Of a DNA stretch of 64,000 bases, positions 43,813-52,967 are shown piece by piece (within the stretch, counting starts at the first letter, position 1; every line of letters begins with the position of its first letter). The position numbers and the translations under genes were made by a program. Source of the DNA: Gracilimonas sp. (GTDB lineage Bacteria > Bacteroidota > Rhodothermia > Balneolales > Balneolaceae); contig NZ_JAVJQO010000003.1 of assembly GCF_040218225.1 (NCBI RefSeq), positions 1 through 64,000 of the forward strand, given 5' to 3'. The notes below the pieces were generated by a model. It saw only the letters and a program-made list of their open reading frames with translations, searched no databases and was not told the origin of the DNA.

Positions 43813-43833
43813 CATTTCTCACTACTCATTAGT

Positions 43834-44406
43834 ATGAAAAAAGGTAAAGTCATCATATTGGTTGCACCCAGCGGAGGCGGAAAAACGACCCTCGCGCGCC
43901 GGCTTTTTAAAGAGTTTGACCAACTTAAATTCTCAGTCTCTGCAACTACACGTCCGGCCAGAAAAGGCGAAGTGGACGGAAAACACTATTACTTCCTTTC
44001 TGACGCCGATTTTAATCAAAAAATAGCAGACGGTGAATTCCTGGAATGGGAAGAATTCTATGGCGGAAAGAAATACGGCACACTGCGTTCTGAAGTTGAT
44101 AAAAAACTAAATTCAGGCTATTTTGTTGTGCTTGACATCGAAGTAAAAGGTGCCGTAAATATTAAAAAAATTTACGGGGATGAAAGTCTCAGTTTATTTA
44201 TTCAGCCGCCTTCAATCGATGTTTTGAAACAGCGCCTTATTGACCGCGGAACAGAAGATGATGAAACACTGGCTCTGCGACTAGAACGCGCTGCAAAAGA
44301 ACTTACTTACGCTGATCAATTTGATCAGGTTATTATAAATGACAATTTGGATACGGCTTATACAGAAGTTAAAGAGGCCGTTGTCAAATTCATGAATCAA
44401 AACTGA
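43834..44406 (+). CDS. gmk: Guanylate kinase
   Basis: It phosphorylates GMP to GDP with ATP in the cytoplasm. The P-loop VAPSGGGKTTLARRL lies near residue 10. The guanylate-binding signature begins SVSATTRPARKGEVDGKHYYF near residue 37. The 190-residue length is standard. rpoZ begins 8 nt after the stop, consistent with an operon. Confidence 0.96.
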   Translation: MKKGKVIILVAPSGGGKTTLARRLFKEFDQLKFSVSATTRPARKGEVDGKHYYFLSDADFNQKIADGEFLEWEEFYGGKKYGTLRSEVDKKLNSGYFVVLDIEVKGAVNIKKIYGDESLSLFIQPPSIDVLKQRLIDRGTEDDETLALRLERAAKELTYADQFDQVIINDNLDTAYTEVKEAVVKFMNQN

Positions 44407-44414
44407 TACCATCC

Positions 44415-44708
44415 ATGGCAGTCCAAACATTAGACATTGAAAAACTGAAATTCAAAACAGGTAACAAATATGAGTTACTTGTGATCCTTTCCAAGAGAGC
44501 CCGGCAGATTGCAGCTCAGGAAAAATTGGAGCTGGACGAGAAACTCCAATATTTCGAAGGATTTGAAGAAGAAGACGAGTTTTCTTTCAACGAAGAGCAG
44601 GAGAACATCTCTAAAGCATTCGAAAAACTTCCACACGCAACTCAGCGCGCTATTGTGGAAATGCAGGAAGACCAAATTTACTACCGACATCCTGAAAAAG
44701 AGGATTAA
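44415..44708 (+). CDS. rpoZ: DNA-directed RNA polymerase omega subunit (Bacteroidota type)
   Basis: This is the small accessory subunit that helps RNA polymerase assemble. The 97-residue sequence is divergent from E. coli RpoZ. It keeps the TGNKYELLVILSKRARQIAAQ helix that matches the omega core, followed by an acidic loop and a helix ending IYYRHPEKED. The identification rests on this core and on the gmk-rpoZ-coaBC gene order. It overlaps neither neighbour; coaBC starts 2 nt after its stop. Confidence 0.88.
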   Translation: MAVQTLDIEKLKFKTGNKYELLVILSKRARQIAAQEKLELDEKLQYFEGFEEEDEFSFNEEQENISKAFEKLPHATQRAIVEMQEDQIYYRHPEKED

Positions 44709-44710
44709 TT

Positions 44711-45907
44711 ATGCTCTCCGGTAAACGCATCATTCTTGGTGTTACCGGAGGAATTGCAGCCTATAAAGCTGCTTTTTTACTCAGAGAATTTCAAAAAGCG
44801 GGAGCCGAAGTCCGCGTCACCATGACGCCTTCAGCCACCCGCTTTGTTGGTTTAGAGACTTTTGCTTCCCTATCCGGCCATGAAGTAGCCGTAGACATTT
44901 TTCCAGATGAAGGAGACTCCAGCGACTGGACCCGCCATATAAACTGGGGCGAATGGGCCGATCTTTTTGTAATTGCTCCATGCACGGCTAATACGCTTGC
45001 CAAAATATCTACCGGATTATCCGATAACATGCTCACCAGCACGGTTTTAGCTGCCCGATGCCCGGTATTAATCTGTCCAACTATGGATGGCGAAATGTAT
45101 GAATCGCCCGGGGTTTCTCAGAACCTTAAGAAAGTTGAAGAAAATGGATATCATATATTGGAACCTGAAGCCGGCTATCTCGCAAGCGGACTGGAAGGAA
45201 AAGGTCGTTTACCAGAAATCGAGTCTATTCTCGATAAAGCTTCTGAAATTATAGGATCCATTGAAGGTCCGCTAAAAGGTAAAAAAGTAGTGGTTACAGC
45301 CGGACCAACCCGCGAACATATTGACCCGGTACGTTTTATTTCTAACCCGAGCTCTGGTAAAATGGGTGTAGCCATGGCCGAAGCTGCACAAAGTCTTGGA
45401 GCTGATGTTACTTTGATTCATGGACCACTTTCCATCCCCAGCCCGGAAGACATTCACTCCATACAAATTACCAGTAGCGCCGATTTATTTGATGCCGTTA
45501 AGAAATATACCGACGCTGATGTCATCATTATGGCAGCAGCGGTTTCTGATTTCACCCCAACAGAAGTTCATCAAAGTAAAGTAAAGAAGGATAAAGCCGG
45601 TAATGAGATTAAACTGAAGCAAACACAAGACATTTTATCCTGGCTGGGTGAGCATAAAAAAGACGGACAAACACTAATCGGTTTTGCCATGGAAACTGAA
45701 AATCTTATTGAAAATGCGACGTCCAAGCTGAATAAGAAAAATGCTGACTTTATTATCGCCAATTCGTTAAATAACAAAGATGCCGGCTTTGAAGTCGATA
45801 CTAATTTGGTCCACCTGCTAAGTAAAAATTCGGAACAGAAATTTCAGGGCGCCAAAAAAGACATCGCCATTGAAATCCTGAATACGATTTTCAGAAGTAG
45901 TGAGTGA
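44711..45907 (+). CDS. coaBC: Bifunctional phosphopantothenoylcysteine decarboxylase/phosphopantothenate-cysteine ligase
   Basis: Two consecutive steps of coenzyme A synthesis are fused in one 398-residue protein. The N-terminal FMN decarboxylase (CoaC) shows [19 protein letters not shown] and the catalytic-region [11 protein letters not shown]. The C-terminal ligase (CoaB) begins near residue 188 with [20 protein letters not shown] and has [10 protein letters not shown]. Length and order match the family. It complements CoaX and PanB in this window. Confidence 0.95.
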   Translation: MLSGKRIILGVTGGIAAYKAAFLLREFQKAGAEVRVTMTPSATRFVGLETFASLSGHEVAVDIFPDEGDSSDWTRHINWGEWADLFVIAPCTANTLAKISTGLSDNMLTSTVLAARCPVLICPTMDGEMYESPGVSQNLKKVEENGYHILEPEAGYLASGLEGKGRLPEIESILDKASEIIGSIEGPLKGKKVVVTAGPTREHIDPVRFISNPSSGKMGVAMAEAAQSLGADVTLIHGPLSIPSPEDIHSIQITSSADLFDAVKKYTDADVIIMAAAVSDFTPTEVHQSKVKKDKAGNEIKLKQTQDILSWLGEHKKDGQTLIGFAMETENLIENATSKLNKKNADFIIANSLNNKDAGFEVDTNLVHLLSKNSEQKFQGAKKDIAIEILNTIFRSSE

Positions 45908-46016
45908 TGAGTGATGTCATATTGAACACGCCACCGATAGATCTACGCCTGAACAGATTAGCATACCAGATTCGATTTTTTAATTCTTAATATCACCATG
46001 TCACTTCATCACCTAA

Positions 46017-47165
46017 TCACCCACACCCCCACTTGTACACACGATACGTTTTTGCTATTTCGCAGCCCAGCGCCTCCAGGCTTCTTCTCATAATCCAGTT
46101 TTTTTCACTGACAAAGCCACCTTCAAGTACTTTCAGATTAGGATAATGTTTTTTTGTCCATCTAAAACCTTCTATAAACACTAAAGCCTCCAGTCCTCTT
46201 CCACGATACTTTGGGTCGGTTCCAAAAGCCAGCGGACGAAACTTTTTCGCTCTTTTTTTGAAACCAAAAAGATGATAAAGCTGCCACCAGTTAAGGGTTC
46301 CTCCGGTTTTAGCTGATATTTCATGCAAATCCGGGACGCTCACCAGAAAAGAAGCCGGTTTCCCATTCACAAAAGCAATGGGGGAAGTTTCAGGCATAAG
46401 CACCGGTTTTAGCTTTTTGATCATCTGCCGGATGGTTTCCTGTGTGATTCCAATAAACTCTTCCTCCCTCTCCTCTACCACCTGATTGCTGAATGCACGG
46501 TTGTAGATTTGCCTGATCATCTCTCCGTCCCATTCAAGGTTTTTCTTATCAATCGGTCGAACTTCAATGTGATCTTTTGATTTCAGGCGGTCTGTAATTC
46601 TAAGCAATCGTTCGGGCAAAGGCTGTTCTAAATCCAATTGATACATGTACACATCATCAAACTTTTCAGGATTGGTCGCATCAATCAGTTCTTCATAATA
46701 TGGGTGATGATACAGCATACCATACACATTGTGATCCTCAAACCCTCCGGTTTGAATGCCCCAAAAAGTGTCATTCTCCCCAAAGTTAATGGGGCCTCTG
46801 AATCCTGCATACCCTCTTTTCTGATGCCATTTTTTTGCAAAATCAACAATCGCTTCTGCAACTCCGGGCTTATTTTCCATTTCTATAAAGCCAATTCCAC
46901 CCAGCTTTGGGTCGTATCGATCATCTTTTTCGGGATCTATGAAAACTGCAAACCGTCCAACAACTTCTTCATCTTCCAAAACCAGGAAACGCTCACATAC
47001 CCCACCTTTTTGAAAGCGTTCGTTCTTCTGCCGATCAAATACATTCTCAACTTCAAACCTGAATGGCGGCCGATACCAGCTACACTCTTTATGCAGCCTT
47101 TCCGGAAGCTCATGAAAAGCGTTTATATGTTCTTGTGTTTTAATTTTTTGAATCTGAAAAGACAT
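46017..47165 (-). CDS. GNAT-superfamily acyltransferase-like protein
   Basis: The 382-residue protein belongs to an uncharacterised group common in Bacteroidota. The N-terminal part resembles an acyl-acceptor module with FLVLEDEEVVGRFAVFIDP, and the middle has GFRGPINFGENDTFWGIQTG. The C-terminal half has a GNAT-like fold around PKYRGRGLEALVFIEGFRW, which resembles an acetyl-CoA pyrophosphate loop. The substrate is unknown. Its last codons overlap a short TCAC-rich repeat also seen near 57.6 kb. Confidence 0.7.
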   Translation of the reverse strand: MSFQIQKIKTQEHINAFHELPERLHKECSWYRPPFRFEVENVFDRQKNERFQKGGVCERFLVLEDEEVVGRFAVFIDPEKDDRYDPKLGGIGFIEMENKPGVAEAIVDFAKKWHQKRGYAGFRGPINFGENDTFWGIQTGGFEDHNVYGMLYHHPYYEELIDATNPEKFDDVYMYQLDLEQPLPERLLRITDRLKSKDHIEVRPIDKKNLEWDGEMIRQIYNRAFSNQVVEEREEEFIGITQETIRQMIKKLKPVLMPETSPIAFVNGKPASFLVSVPDLHEISAKTGGTLNWWQLYHLFGFKKRAKKFRPLAFGTDPKYRGRGLEALVFIEGFRWTKKHYPNLKVLEGGFVSEKNWIMRRSLEALGCEIAKTYRVYKWGCG

Positions 47166-47237
47166 ATCCTTTTTTCAGCAGAAGTTTATAGATTCAGCCT
47201 AAGGTAAATCTAAGAAGTTAAGAACCCAACCCGGTTT

Positions 47238-47678
47238 ATGCTGGATAAGAAAAACGGAAAAAAAATAATCACGGCTTTATTGGTGCTGTCTTGTATTGTG
47301 AGCGGAATCATTCTGGCAGCTTCTCCCGAATTTAAAAGTTATCGTCTGGAAAATACCCGTGAGCTTGATTCCTTGCTTAATGTGCACATTCAGGATGCGC
47401 GTATCAACCCAAACCAAATCAGGGTTTCTAGTATCCGGATCGACACCATCTTCACCCGAAAAGAATATCGTATTGAGGTCCCGTCAAGATTTTCAAAAAC
47501 ACTCTTTCATGTAGATCTGCATAAAGACCTCTTCAAATACGATATGGAAGCGCCGGCAAAAGTGCATTTTCCATCTCATGACATGGATATCTATGTATAC
47601 CATCAGGGAACCGTTTTAAGAACCATTCGTTTAACAACTAACCCCGAATTGGACAGTTTAGTCACCCCGGAAAATTAA
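47238..47678 (+). CDS. Hypothetical protein with an N-terminal membrane anchor or signal
   Basis: I do not recognise a family. The 146-residue product has one N-terminal hydrophobic segment (about residues 12-30, ITALLVLSCIVSGIILAASP), which may be an anchor or a signal peptide. The rest is a soluble, beta-rich domain with few landmarks. It ends 1 nt before the lipase gene and is probably cotranscribed, so it may assist or accompany that enzyme. Confidence 0.65.
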   Translation: MLDKKNGKKIITALLVLSCIVSGIILAASPEFKSYRLENTRELDSLLNVHIQDARINPNQIRVSSIRIDTIFTRKEYRIEVPSRFSKTLFHVDLHKDLFKYDMEAPAKVHFPSHDMDIYVYHQGTVLRTIRLTTNPELDSLVTPEN

Positions 47679-47679
47679 T

Positions 47680-48531
47680 ATGCCAGACCGATCTACCATA
47701 CTAAAGAGATTTGAACTAAAGGAATTTCCTCAGCCTGATTTGGTACAACTTAAGTATCCAATATTTATGTGTCACGGTTATGGGGCTATTGGCTCTGTGA
47801 TAAAATCGGGACCGATGCACGACCCCTGCATGGAAATCAGGGCACATGGTGTTCCTGCAATTGCTCCAAACATAGTACCCTACGCCCGGATAGAAACCCG
47901 GGCTGAAAACTGGGTACTTCTCATTAAAAAATTCTGCGAAGAATACGGTTGTGAAAAAGTGAATGTTGTCTCACACAGCATGGGGGGGCTGGATATGCGT
48001 TGTGCATTATCCAAGATGGATATAGCTAATTATGTTGAAAGCCTGACAACCATTGCTACTCCCCATCATGGTTCCAGCCTGGCGGACTTGGTTCTGAAAG
48101 CGCCGGAACTGGTTACTGAAAAGCTTAGCGAAATGTTCGATTGGTTTGGAGATAACATGTATCCAAAAACGAAAAGTGACGCGCTTGGTTCACTGGAACA
48201 ACTTACCTGCGGTTATGTGACCGATGTTTTCAATCCGGATCATCCCGATGCTGATAATGTAGCCTATTATTCGTATTCGGCTGCCGTGGGTAAAGGAACC
48301 AAATTCTCAATCAACCCAATGCTGAAGTTCCAGAATATTCAGATTTTTGAGAAGGAAGGCGAAAACGATGCTTTTGTTTCTGTTGAAAGCGCTAAATGGG
48401 GAAATCATCTTGAAACCGTTCCTCTATCGCATTTGGCTCAAATGCACCTTCAAATGAATAAGGATACCCAAAAGATCTACGACAAATTTTGGCTTAATCT
48501 TTTAAAAAGATTAGCTAAAAGTGGGCATTAA
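47680..48531 (+). CDS. Triacylglycerol lipase-like alpha/beta hydrolase
   Basis: The 283-residue protein resembles the Burkholderia/Bacillus lipase group. The oxyanion region is FMCHGYGAIGS near residue 27 and the nucleophile elbow is VVSHSMGGLDMRCALS near residue 97 (catalytic Ser in SHSMGG). A later EGENDAFVSVESAKWG and SHLAQMH supply likely Asp and His. No signal peptide is seen, so it may be intracellular or exported in another way. The substrate is unknown. Confidence 0.85.
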   Translation: MPDRSTILKRFELKEFPQPDLVQLKYPIFMCHGYGAIGSVIKSGPMHDPCMEIRAHGVPAIAPNIVPYARIETRAENWVLLIKKFCEEYGCEKVNVVSHSMGGLDMRCALSKMDIANYVESLTTIATPHHGSSLADLVLKAPELVTEKLSEMFDWFGDNMYPKTKSDALGSLEQLTCGYVTDVFNPDHPDADNVAYYSYSAAVGKGTKFSINPMLKFQNIQIFEKEGENDAFVSVESAKWGNHLETVPLSHLAQMHLQMNKDTQKIYDKFWLNLLKRLAKSGH

Positions 48532-48536
48532 TTTTT

Positions 48537-48661
48537 GACCTCTTCTGTCTTCTCCTTATCAAGGAGAAGAACGCTTTTAAAGATCCTTTCTTAAAATAAT
48601 TATGAGGCTGTTTAGCAAACCAGAAGTCTCTCTCCTTGTGAAGGAGAGATTAAGAGAGGTC
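48537..48661. repeat. MITE-like element with GACCTCT/AGAGGTC ends
   Basis: The 125-bp element has inverted ends GACCTCT and AGAGGTC. Two internal palindromes are visible: CTTCTCCTTATCAAGGAGAAG and CTCTCCTTGTGAAGGAGAG. It fills most of the gap between the lipase and surE, which are convergent. No ORF is inside. The element type is similar to the other palindromic elements in the window but has a different sequence. Confidence 0.6.
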
Positions 48662-48690
48662 GGATGTATGATACAGAATTACGCCTATGT

Positions 48691-49467
48691 CTAATCCTCA
48701 TTCAAATCTTCATCGCTGGTCTCATCCAGCAAATCATAAGCAGTGAGATCATATTGAATAGGTGTTACGGAAGCCAAACCTTCATTCAGTACATGAATGT
48801 CAGAGTCTTTACCCTCATCCAATAACTCGAACTTACCGGTAAGCCAGTAATAAGCACGGTTAAAAGGGTCTTTTCGACTCTCGTACTCTTCAACATACCG
48901 GCTATCGGCCTGCCGGGTCCATTTGATGCCGGTAAATTCTCCGGCTGGGGCGTTTACATTCAGGGTTACACCTCTTGGCAAGCCATTCTTCAATACATGC
49001 TTTATAACACGACGTGCTGCTTCCTGACATCCCCTGAGATTGGCATCCTCATTGAAATCTGTACAACTAACTGCAATAGATGGGTAACCCAGAATGGTTC
49101 CTTCGGTTGCGGCACTCACGGTTCCGGAATACATGATATTAATTCCGGCATTACTCCCATGATTAATCCCGCTAACCACTAAATCTGGTTTTCGGTCCAA
49201 AAGCTGACCATGAGCTAATTTTACACAATCAGCCGGAGTTCCGTTAACCGCTTCTCCTTCATACTTATCCGCAACGGTGAATTTACTGGAACGCAGCGGA
49301 ACCTGGATGGTAATGGAGTGACCAACCGCGCTTTGTTCTTTATCGGGAGCAACGATATACACATCCCCAAACTCGGCAGCTACCTCTGCGAGTGCTTTTA
49401 TACCGGGTGAGAAAATTCCGTCGTCATTACTTACTAATATAAAAGGTCGCTCTTTTGAATCGCTCAT
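48691..49467 (-). CDS. surE: 5'/3'-nucleotidase SurE
   Basis: This metal-dependent phosphatase acts on nucleoside monophosphates and is linked to stationary-phase survival. The N-terminal [18 protein letters not shown] carries the metal-binding DD pair. [11 protein letters not shown] and [20 protein letters not shown] are typical SurE segments. The product is 258 residues. It overlaps panB by 4 nt and is the last gene of fabZ-panB-surE. Confidence 0.95.
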   Translation of the reverse strand: MSDSKERPFILVSNDDGIFSPGIKALAEVAAEFGDVYIVAPDKEQSAVGHSITIQVPLRSSKFTVADKYEGEAVNGTPADCVKLAHGQLLDRKPDLVVSGINHGSNAGINIMYSGTVSAATEGTILGYPSIAVSCTDFNEDANLRGCQEAARRVIKHVLKNGLPRGVTLNVNAPAGEFTGIKWTRQADSRYVEEYESRKDPFNRAYYWLTGKFELLDEGKDSDIHVLNEGLASVTPIQYDLTAYDLLDETSDEDLNED

Positions 49468-50294
49468 CCGCCGTATTGTTCTTCTTCGTTTGGAAAATCT
49501 TTGCTTTTAACGTCTTTGATATAGTTCTGAACTGCATCCGTCATAACAGAATACAAATCTGCATAACGGCGAAGAAAACGAGGATTGAATTCTTTATTGA
49601 GTCCCAGCATATCATGGATTACGAGAACCTGACCGTCACAGCCGGCTCCTGCTCCAATTCCAATGGTTGGAATGGAAAGTTCTTCTGTTACTTTTGCTGC
49701 CAGATTAGCGGGTATTTTTTCCAGCACGATAGAAAAACAACCGGCTTCTTCAAGCAGCTTGGCATCACGAATCAATTCCTCGGCTTCTTGTTCTTCAGTG
49801 GCCCGAACCTTGTAGGTTCCGAATTTATAAATACTTTGCGGGGTAAGGCCAAGATGCCCCATTACAGGAATTCCGGCCTCTACAATTTTCTTAACTGAAT
49901 TAATGATCGGCTTACCGCCTTCCATCTTAATGGCATGAGCTCCGGCTTCTTTCATCATGCGTCCGGCACTAATCAAGGCTTCTTTGGTGGTTACCTGATA
50001 ACTCATAAAAGGCAGATCAGCAATAACCAATGCACGATCAACACCGCGAACTACACACGAAGTATGATAGATCATATGATCCAGCGTCATGGGAACGGTT
50101 GTTTCATGTCCGGCCATTACGTTACTAGCTGAATCGCCAACAAGGATAATTTCTATTCCGGCCTGATCTATAATTTGCGCCATCGTAAAGTCATAGGCGG
50201 TAAGCATGGATATCTTCTCGCCTTTACCTTTCATATCCACCACCGTTTGGGTGGTGATTTTTACAGGACGGTCGGATTTTTTTTGAGTGCTCAT
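49464..50294 (-). CDS. panB: 3-methyl-2-oxobutanoate hydroxymethyltransferase
   Basis: It makes ketopantoate from 2-oxoisovalerate and methylene-tetrahydrofolate, the first step of pantothenate synthesis. Signatures are [36 protein letters not shown] and [20 protein letters not shown]. The 276-residue length is standard. 2-oxoisovalerate comes from the IlvD step encoded at 19 kb. It overlaps fabZ by 4 nt and surE by 4 nt, so the three are translationally coupled. Confidence 0.96.
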   Translation of the reverse strand: MSTQKKSDRPVKITTQTVVDMKGKGEKISMLTAYDFTMAQIIDQAGIEIILVGDSASNVMAGHETTVPMTLDHMIYHTSCVVRGVDRALVIADLPFMSYQVTTKEALISAGRMMKEAGAHAIKMEGGKPIINSVKKIVEAGIPVMGHLGLTPQSIYKFGTYKVRATEEQEAEELIRDAKLLEEAGCFSIVLEKIPANLAAKVTEELSIPTIGIGAGAGCDGQVLVIHDMLGLNKEFNPRFLRRYADLYSVMTDAVQNYIKDVKSKDFPNEEEQYGG

Positions 50295-50728
50295 GCCTTA
50301 TCCTTCGGCACTAAAGCAGCCGATGCCTCCAGTTCGCATGCCACTTCGCCATCAACAGTAGCCTTACCTTTCATGGTAACAAAGTTGCGCCGCATAGATC
50401 CCATTTCTACTTCAAGAACCAACTGATCACCGGGTACAACCTGTCTTCTGAATTTGCAGTTATTGATTCCTGTAAATACCATCAATGTTTCATCCGGGTT
50501 TTCTGCTTTTTGCGTCATCAACATGATCGCTCCAGCTTGTGCCAATGCTTCAACCTGAAGCACACCCGGCATTATAGGCTGACCAGGAAAGTGCCCGTTA
50601 AAAAATTCTTCATTGGCGGTCACGTTTTTTAGGGCCTTAATTTTTTCTTCTTCAAGTTCCAACACCCTGTCTACCAATAAAAATGGATATCGATGTGGCA
50701 GAACTTTTTTAATGTCTTCTATCTTCAT
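50291..50728 (-). CDS. fabZ: 3-hydroxyacyl-ACP dehydratase FabZ
   Basis: It dehydrates 3-hydroxyacyl-ACP in fatty-acid elongation. The hot-dog helix [25 protein letters not shown] carries the catalytic His near residue 48 and a Glu in VEALAQ. The N-terminus [17 protein letters not shown] is a FabZ signature. In Bacteroidota FabZ is often fused to LpxC; here it is a free 145-residue protein. It leads the fabZ-panB-surE unit. Confidence 0.95.
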   Translation of the reverse strand: MKIEDIKKVLPHRYPFLLVDRVLELEEEKIKALKNVTANEEFFNGHFPGQPIMPGVLQVEALAQAGAIMLMTQKAENPDETLMVFTGINNCKFRRQVVPGDQLVLEVEMGSMRRNFVTMKGKATVDGEVACELEASAALVPKDKA

Positions 50729-50776
50729 AAAAATTTGTTTGGTTTATTTTGCCAGGAATTACTGAATCTACAAAGC

Positions 50777-50923
50777 TGTCATCCTGAGCGCATACATGGC
50801 TTATTATGAACTATTGCTAAACGCGAAGGATCTCAAAATTTATAACCGGATGTTAATTAGAACCTGAGACTCTTCGCTTTAAACACAGACATTTAACATA
50901 TCTTCTGAGCGCTCAGAGTGACA
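50777..50923. repeat. MITE-like element with TGTCATCCTGAGCGC ends
   Basis: The outer ends TGTCATCCTGAGCGC and GCGCTCAGAGTGACA are inverted at 13 of 15 positions. An inner pair, GCGAAGGATCTC and GAGACTCTTCGC, matches at 10 of 12. The 147-bp unit fits a cruciform-forming MITE in the fabZ-menG gap. TCATCCTGAGCG-type repeats are widespread in genomes of this kind. Confidence 0.65.
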
Positions 50924-50943
50924 ACATTGGCAAGAATATACAA

Positions 50944-51633
50944 TTATTGAACCACTCCTACATAAACGTATGCGATACCACCGGTTAGCTTAATCGCTCG
51001 CTTTTCTTTGAAAGCCCCCGATTCATCCATCAGAGCTAAAAACTTATCTCCGGCCGGAAACTCAGCGCTGGTTCGCGGTAAATAAGTATAGGCTTCCCGA
51101 TTTCCACTTAGCCAACCGCCTATGGCTGGCATAATATGCTGACTGTAGAGTTCATAGGGATATTTCATGAGTCCTTTGGGTTGGCCAAACTCTAGTACCG
51201 TTACTCTCCCGCCAGGTTTTACAACTCGGGCTAATTCCTTCAAAGCTACCACCGGGTCGTCTACATTTCGGATACCGAATGCGATACTGGAGATATCAAA
51301 CTTATCATCCTCATAGGGAAGGTTCATGGCATCAGCCACTTCAAAATCGATTTTCAAGCCCTCTTTCTCTGCTTTCGCAGGCGCCGGTTCAATCATAGGA
51401 GCACAGAAATCAGTTCCTAAAACATACCCTGAATCTCCTACTGCCTTCTTGAACTCGATGGCCAAGTCTCCGGTTCCGGTCGCACAGTCAAGCACATGGT
51501 CACCTTCGTGAGCCCCGCTTTCCAATACCGCTTTTTTTCTCCATGCATGATGTACTCCAAATGACAACACACTGTTTACGCGATCATAATCATCGGCGAT
51601 ATCAGCAAACATGGATCTTACTTTTTCACTCAT
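50944..51633 (-). CDS. menG: Demethylmenaquinone methyltransferase (UbiE/MenG)
   Basis: This SAM-dependent methyltransferase completes menaquinone. The 229-residue chain has the MenG/UbiE N-terminus VRSMFADIADDYDRVNSVLSFG, the SAM loop VLDCATGTGDLAIEF, and FDISSIAFGIRNVDD in the middle. Ubiquinone methyltransferase activity is equally encoded in UbiE. Menaquinone is the likelier product given the Bacteroidota-like setting and the sdh cytochrome b type. Confidence 0.93.
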   Translation of the reverse strand: MSEKVRSMFADIADDYDRVNSVLSFGVHHAWRKKAVLESGAHEGDHVLDCATGTGDLAIEFKKAVGDSGYVLGTDFCAPMIEPAPAKAEKEGLKIDFEVADAMNLPYEDDKFDISSIAFGIRNVDDPVVALKELARVVKPGGRVTVLEFGQPKGLMKYPYELYSQHIMPAIGGWLSGNREAYTYLPRTSAEFPAGDKFLALMDESGAFKEKRAIKLTGGIAYVYVGVVQ

Positions 51634-51745
51634 AAATATCGGTTGATTTTGCTTTTGGATATAAAACCCAAAGCAGGCTGAAATGGTTCTTTTAAAGAAT
51701 TGGAATATAAAGAATAAATGTAACCGGTTGATAAGAATAAATTGT

Positions 51746-52363
51746 TCAGACCAGCTCCATAAGGTGATCGGTTTTATTCAACTCCACAGCTTTGAACTTC
51801 CCATCATGCCACGTCAGATGATTGATGGCTCCGTTCTGATGCTCAATTTTGTGCATGTTCTTTAACCCGTGTCCCAGCCACTCAGATAGTAAAACACGGG
51901 TAAGCCGGCCATGAATCATGAATACAATGCTTTCTTCCGAAGATGATTCCAGTACTTCTTCAACCTTTGCATTTGCTCTGGCATAAGTTTGCCGCGGCGA
52001 CTCACCGTTTTCAGGAGCATAATCTACATTCCCGCTTTTCCATTTCTCATGTACGTCCATCACCTGCTCTTTGATCTCAGTAAATACTTTCCCCTCGAGG
52101 ATGCCAAAATCAATCTCATCCAGTTCGGGGTGTTTATGGATTTTCAGCTTTCTTTGATCAGCCAGCGGTTGGGCTGTTTCATGAGTCCGCCGAAGAGCGC
52201 TAGCTACAATTTTATGAACTTCATAAGATTCAAGAGCATCGCAAATAGCCTGGGCTTGTTGCCGGCCTAACTCATTAATAGAGGCATCCAGGCTCCTTCC
52301 CTGAATAATATGCGCTTTGTTATTGTCCGTCTCTCCGTGGCGAATGATGAATAATTGCTTCAT
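51746..52363 (-). CDS. Histidine phosphatase superfamily protein
   Basis: The 205-residue protein starts with the RHG motif FIIRHGETDNN near residue 5, which holds the phospho-His. A second conserved His appears in VFMIHGRLTRVL, and the SALRRTHETAQ segment is typical. The family includes phosphoglycerate mutases and alpha-ribazole phosphatase (CobC). Function here is unclear. The first 44 bp overlap the end of the lipoprotein gene in another frame. Confidence 0.87.
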   Translation of the reverse strand: MKQLFIIRHGETDNNKAHIIQGRSLDASINELGRQQAQAICDALESYEVHKIVASALRRTHETAQPLADQRKLKIHKHPELDEIDFGILEGKVFTEIKEQVMDVHEKWKSGNVDYAPENGESPRQTYARANAKVEEVLESSSEESIVFMIHGRLTRVLLSEWLGHGLKNMHKIEHQNGAINHLTWHDGKFKAVELNKTDHLMELV

Positions 52364-52967
52364 TTATATGTGGTTTATACCTGAACAGATGAATGTATAG
52401 ATTGTAATAAGCTCTTCTTAGTGCAACTATATAATTGTGATACTGATACTCAGTGTTCCTTTTTTCTTCACGGTTCATCCAGTATGCTACTTTATGGCTG
52501 AAATTTTCCCAGGCCATATTTGCTATGCTTCTGGCTGTGTAGGTGTATAACCGACCATCTTTTTCCCGGATGTTAACTTCTATTTTCATGTCATAAAGGG
52601 GACCAATGTGGAGAAAATTAATGCTGTATATCCTTCTTCTTAATCGAATTTTTGATACAGTGACTATTAAATCAGCTGAAGCAGAATCATCCGTTATTTC
52701 ATACCTGGTAAGTTTTGGATAAGAAATAATGAGCTGATTGAGTATGAGTTTGGAAACTGAGTCTACAGCAAGTGTTTCATTTACTTTTTGCTCTGATACC
52801 TCCGAAAAAAAACCTGTTTGATTCTCAAAATTGTAACCTTGGGTTGTTAAAAACACTTTTTTTTGATCAATATCGGGTTTCAACCCATTTTTGAAGCCAG
52901 AGCATCCGCTTACCAATAGAAAAATTACAATCAGGATATTGATATCCCGAACAAATACTATGGTCAC
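52320..52967 (-). CDS. Hypothetical lipoprotein
   Basis: I do not recognise this 215-residue protein. The N-terminus has a signal peptide with a lipobox LVSGCSG at about residue 22. The rest is a mixed alpha/beta domain without known motifs. Its last 14 codons overlap the start of the phosphatase gene in another frame, and its start overlaps the preceding membrane-protein gene by 4 nt. It is part of a four-gene minus-strand run from comF to the phosphatase. Confidence 0.65.
   Translation of the reverse strand: MTIVFVRDINILIVIFLLVSGCSGFKNGLKPDIDQKKVFLTTQGYNFENQTGFFSEVSEQKVNETLAVDSVSKLILNQLIISYPKLTRYEITDDSASADLIVTVSKIRLRRRIYSINFLHIGPLYDMKIEVNIREKDGRLYTYTARSIANMAWENFSHKVAYWMNREEKRNTEYQYHNYIVALRRAYYNLYIHLFRYKPHINEAIIHHSPRRDGQ

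Noticed and set aside
52320-52363. A frameshift joining the lipoprotein to the histidine phosphatase.
   Set aside because: Both proteins have complete, independent ends: a lipobox signal at one and a normal phosphatase N-terminus at the other. An overlap is simpler than a sequencing frameshift.
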